A stretch of 17,311 nucleotides of DNA from contig JALRHB010000018.1 of the NCBI GenBank assembly GCA_023253245.1, forward strand, positions 1 through 17,311, in the 5' to 3' direction. The notes beneath the pieces are model-generated. The model searched no databases and had not been told where the DNA came from. It saw only the letters and a program-made list of their open reading frames with translations. Numbering within the stretch: position 1 is the first letter of the stretch; each line of letters opens with the position of its first letter. Source of the DNA: Polynucleobacter sp. (lineage in GTDB: Bacteria; Pseudomonadota; Gammaproteobacteria; Burkholderiales; Burkholderiaceae). Positions 15,415 through 17,311 of this stretch are shown here, piece by piece. The position numbers were made by a program, and so were the translations under genes.

Positions 15415-15513
15415 ATATTTACCTGCTATTTTGAGTTTCGAGAATACTTCAATGTCATTACACAATACTTTGAGGACTTGGCTTTGGACTTGTACCCAAA
15501 CAATCTTTCCAAA
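15415..15513 (-). promoter_or_regulatory. 99-base lpxD-fabZ intergenic region
   Basis: By far the largest gap in the envelope operon. On the plus strand it holds an imperfect direct repeat, CTTTGAGGACTTGG then CTTTGGACTTG (15468-15492), and a short hairpin TTTGG/CCAAA (15483-15500). ATGACA, a near -35 element, occurs on the minus strand upstream of fabZ, but no good -10 lies 16-18 bases further. An internal promoter is possible, not shown. Confidence 0.35.
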
Positions 15514-16581
15514 TTAAGATTCAGAATTCTTGGATTTATCCAATAAGCGCAAGCGCTGACGTATTTTATCTAGACCGCGCAATATGGCAGCATTTTTCTC
15601 CCAAGCATTGTGAAGCATAGATGGGTAAACGCCTGTGAAATGCTGGCCCGGCTCTGCAATAGAGCGAATAATGGACGTATTACCCGAGACGGTTGTTCTA
15701 TCTGCGATCGTTAAATGGCCCGCAAAATTGGCTGCCCCGCCAATAATGCAAAAGTTACCAATCTTCGTGCTCCCGGAGATAGCGGCACACCCCGCAATAA
15801 CACAGCAATTACCAATAATCACGTTATGCGCGATTTGCACTTGATTATCAATCTTGCTACCAGCGCCAATCACGGTGTCACTCATAGCACCGCGATCGAT
15901 CGTGGTTGATGCGCCAATCTCAACATCATTGCCAATAGTTACACCACCAGTTTGCGGGATCTTGACCCATTCACCGCCAGTAGCTGAAAAATCTGGGGCA
16001 AAACCAAAGCCATCTGCACCAATAACTGCTCCACTATGAATAATGCAACGCTCGCCTATCTTGCAATCGGAATAAATCGAGACATTGGGATAAATCAAAG
16101 TATTGCTTGATATAGATGAATCACGTGCGATCGAAATATTGCCTAACAAGACCACCCGCTCACCCAATGTCACACCAGAACCAATTTGCACAAAAGGTCC
16201 AATATGACATGAAGCTGGAATGCTTGCGCTAGGATCGATTACCGCGTTTGGATGAATTCCTGGTTGGTATTGAGGCGCAATAGCTTTAGCAAAATACTGA
16301 GCCATGCGAGCAAAAGTGGCATAAGGATTTTGAGATACGAAATAGGCGCGCTTCGCAGTCTTCGGACTAGGATTTGACTGCAGAAAATCCAAATCTGCTT
16401 GACTAAGAATCAGAGCGCCCGCAGCACATTCACTGGCCTGCTGTCGATAAAGGGGATTGGAAAGAAATGAAATTTGCCCTATTTGAGCACGCTCTAGAGG
16501 AGCGAGGCCCTCAAGGGCAAGGGAGCCGTCCCCCACCAAGCTTACTTGAAACAGTTTGGCCAGCTCGATGGCGGTTGGCAT
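15514..16581 (-). CDS. lpxD: UDP-3-O-(3-hydroxyacyl)glucosamine N-acyltransferase
   Basis: Third step of lipid A synthesis: it adds the second 3-hydroxyacyl chain, N-linked, from ACP. The 355-residue protein has an N-terminal uridine-binding domain (about 1-105), a hexapeptide beta-helix (about 108-320) and a C-terminal helix for acyl-ACP contact (about 325-355). ADGFGFAPD at 189-197 and QIAHNVIIG with catalytic His252 are the defining motifs. The length is close to the roughly 340 residues usual for the family. It starts 5 bases after the skp stop codon. On the other side a 99-base gap leads to fabZ. Confidence 0.97.
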   Translation of the reverse strand: MPTAIELAKLFQVSLVGDGSLALEGLAPLERAQIGQISFLSNPLYRQQASECAAGALILSQADLDFLQSNPSPKTAKRAYFVSQNPYATFARMAQYFAKAIAPQYQPGIHPNAVIDPSASIPASCHIGPFVQIGSGVTLGERVVLLGNISIARDSSISSNTLIYPNVSIYSDCKIGERCIIHSGAVIGADGFGFAPDFSATGGEWVKIPQTGGVTIGNDVEIGASTTIDRGAMSDTVIGAGSKIDNQVQIAHNVIIGNCCVIAGCAAISGSTKIGNFCIIGGAANFAGHLTIADRTTVSGNTSIIRSIAEPGQHFTGVYPSMLHNAWEKNAAILRGLDKIRQRLRLLDKSKNSES

Positions 16582-16586
16582 AAAAC

Positions 16587-17114
16587 TTACTTGAGACTAT
16601 TTAAAGCCTTGATGACATCATCAGTCACATCGACCTTCGGATTGGCATACGCCGGATCTTGAATAATGACATCCAGTTTTCTTTGTTCAGCAATTTGCTT
16701 GAGTGCCTGATTTGCTTTTTCAGCAATCTTGGCACGCTCTTCAAAGTTACGCTGATTCAAATCTTCTGTGTACTCACGCTGCTTGCGTTGCAATTCACGA
16801 TCTTGATCAGCTAACTCACGTTGCTTTCTAACGCGCTCTGCTTCTGACATAACCGCTGAATCACGATCTAATTTTTCAGCAGCCGCCTTAATTTTTTCAG
16901 CGCTTTGACGAATTTCATTTTGACGCTTTGTGAATTCATTCTGCAATCTGGTCTGACTAGCTTTAGCCATATCAGATTCATTAAATACTTTCTCGACATT
17001 GACTGCGCCAACACGCGTTCCCCCTTCTTGAGCCAAAGCCTGAGGTACTGTAAAAGCGGATGTAATGACAATTAAACCAATTTGAATCCATTTTGAAGAC
17101 TGATTGAGCTTCAT
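16587..17114 (-). CDS. skp: Periplasmic chaperone Skp/OmpH
   Basis: Holds unfolded outer-membrane proteins in the periplasm and passes them to the BAM complex; active as a trimer in the family. From the ATG at 17114 the product has 175 residues with a signal peptide: positive N-terminus (MKLNQSSKW), hydrophobic core (IQIGLIVITSAF) and probable cleavage after ALA at residue 28. The mature part begins RVGAVNVEKVFNES and continues as long charged helices rich in Lys, Glu, Gln and Arg (about 50-140), which form the tentacle-like coiled coil. The start at 17114 is chosen over 17132 because AAGGA (17122-17126) lies 7 bases before it. It follows bamA by 18 bases and precedes lpxD by 5. Confidence 0.95.
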   Translation of the reverse strand: MKLNQSSKWIQIGLIVITSAFTVPQALAQEGGTRVGAVNVEKVFNESDMAKASQTRLQNEFTKRQNEIRQSAEKIKAAAEKLDRDSAVMSEAERVRKQRELADQDRELQRKQREYTEDLNQRNFEERAKIAEKANQALKQIAEQRKLDVIIQDPAYANPKVDVTDDVIKALNSLK

Positions 17115-17132
17115 AAAACTTTCCTTAAACAA

Positions 17133-17311
17133 TTAAAACGCTGTACCCACTTGGAACTGCAAGCGCTGGACATTATCCGTTGGCAAAGATTTGATCGGAA
17201 TGCCATAACTGAATTTTAGCGGACCGAGTGGTGATATCCATGATAAACCCAAGCCATAGGAATATCTCAAAACAAGATTGATATTCTCATTAAAAACGTT
17301 ACCGCCGTCTA
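17133..17311 (-). CDS. bamA: Outer membrane protein assembly factor BamA, C-terminal end only
   Basis: The last 59 complete codons of a gene running in from the right edge. The reading DGGNVFNENINLVLRYSYGL, then SWISPLGPLKFSYGIPIK and a final QFQVGTAF with terminal Phe, is the end of the BamA beta-barrel (Omp85/Bac_surface_Ag domain). BamA folds and inserts proteins into the outer membrane. The terminal aromatic residue is the usual outer-membrane barrel signature. The POTRA domains lie outside the window. Position directly before skp and lpxD is the standard order and supports the call. Confidence 0.93.
   Translation of the reverse strand, partial: DGGNVFNENINLVLRYSYGLGLSWISPLGPLKFSYGIPIKSLPTDNVQRLQFQVGTAF

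Noticed and set aside
15415..15465. Longer fabZ start at 15465
   Set aside because: The extra 17 residues are not typical of FabZ, and CAGGT lies six bases before the ATG at 15414.

Overview
The window looks like a chromosomal segment of a betaproteobacterium of the Burkholderiaceae. The freshwater genus Polynucleobacter fits best, judging from moderate GC, very short intergenic gaps and gene order. Genus is an inference from remembered gene order and was not tested by a search. The segment is dense with genes, has no RNA genes, insertion sequences or CRISPR array, and has no gene-free stretch longer than about 115 bases.

Layout. (1) Positions 1-3394, minus strand: ratA-rnfH-guaB-guaA. These encode a small START-domain protein, a ubiquitin-fold protein and the two enzymes that turn IMP into GMP; guaA runs off the left edge. 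(2) smpB (trans-translation factor) diverges from ratA with only 28 bases between the start codons. (3) Positions 3990-8124, plus strand: a four-gene cassette of circularly permuted ATP-grasp ligase, alpha-E protein, transglutaminase-like peptidase and Anbu, a proteasome/HslV-type N-terminal-threonine protease. It is preceded by a perfect 23-bp palindrome whose core fits the NtrC-site pattern, and closed by a strong bidirectional terminator that contains the Anbu stop codon. (4) ppsA (PEP synthase, minus) diverges from ppsR, its kinase/pyrophosphorylase regulator. (5) Positions 11531-17311, minus strand: the envelope operon bamA-skp-lpxD-fabZ-lpxA-lpxB-rnhB-SpoU methyltransferase, tightly packed or overlapping, with bamA cut by the right edge.

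How the parts work together. The right-hand operon couples lipid A synthesis (LpxD, LpxA, LpxB), supply of hydroxyacyl chains (FabZ), a periplasmic chaperone (Skp) and the outer-membrane protein insertase (BamA). ppsR/ppsA is an enzyme with its dedicated regulator. guaB/guaA form the guanine nucleotide branch.

The most interesting part is the Anbu cassette. Its gene set (a predicted amide or peptide ligase, a helper, a transglutaminase-fold peptidase and a self-compartmentalising protease) is a known conserved neighbourhood, but to my knowledge its substrate is not established. In this copy the new-looking elements are the NtrC-like palindrome directly upstream and a long, lysine-rich tail without acidic residues on the protease.
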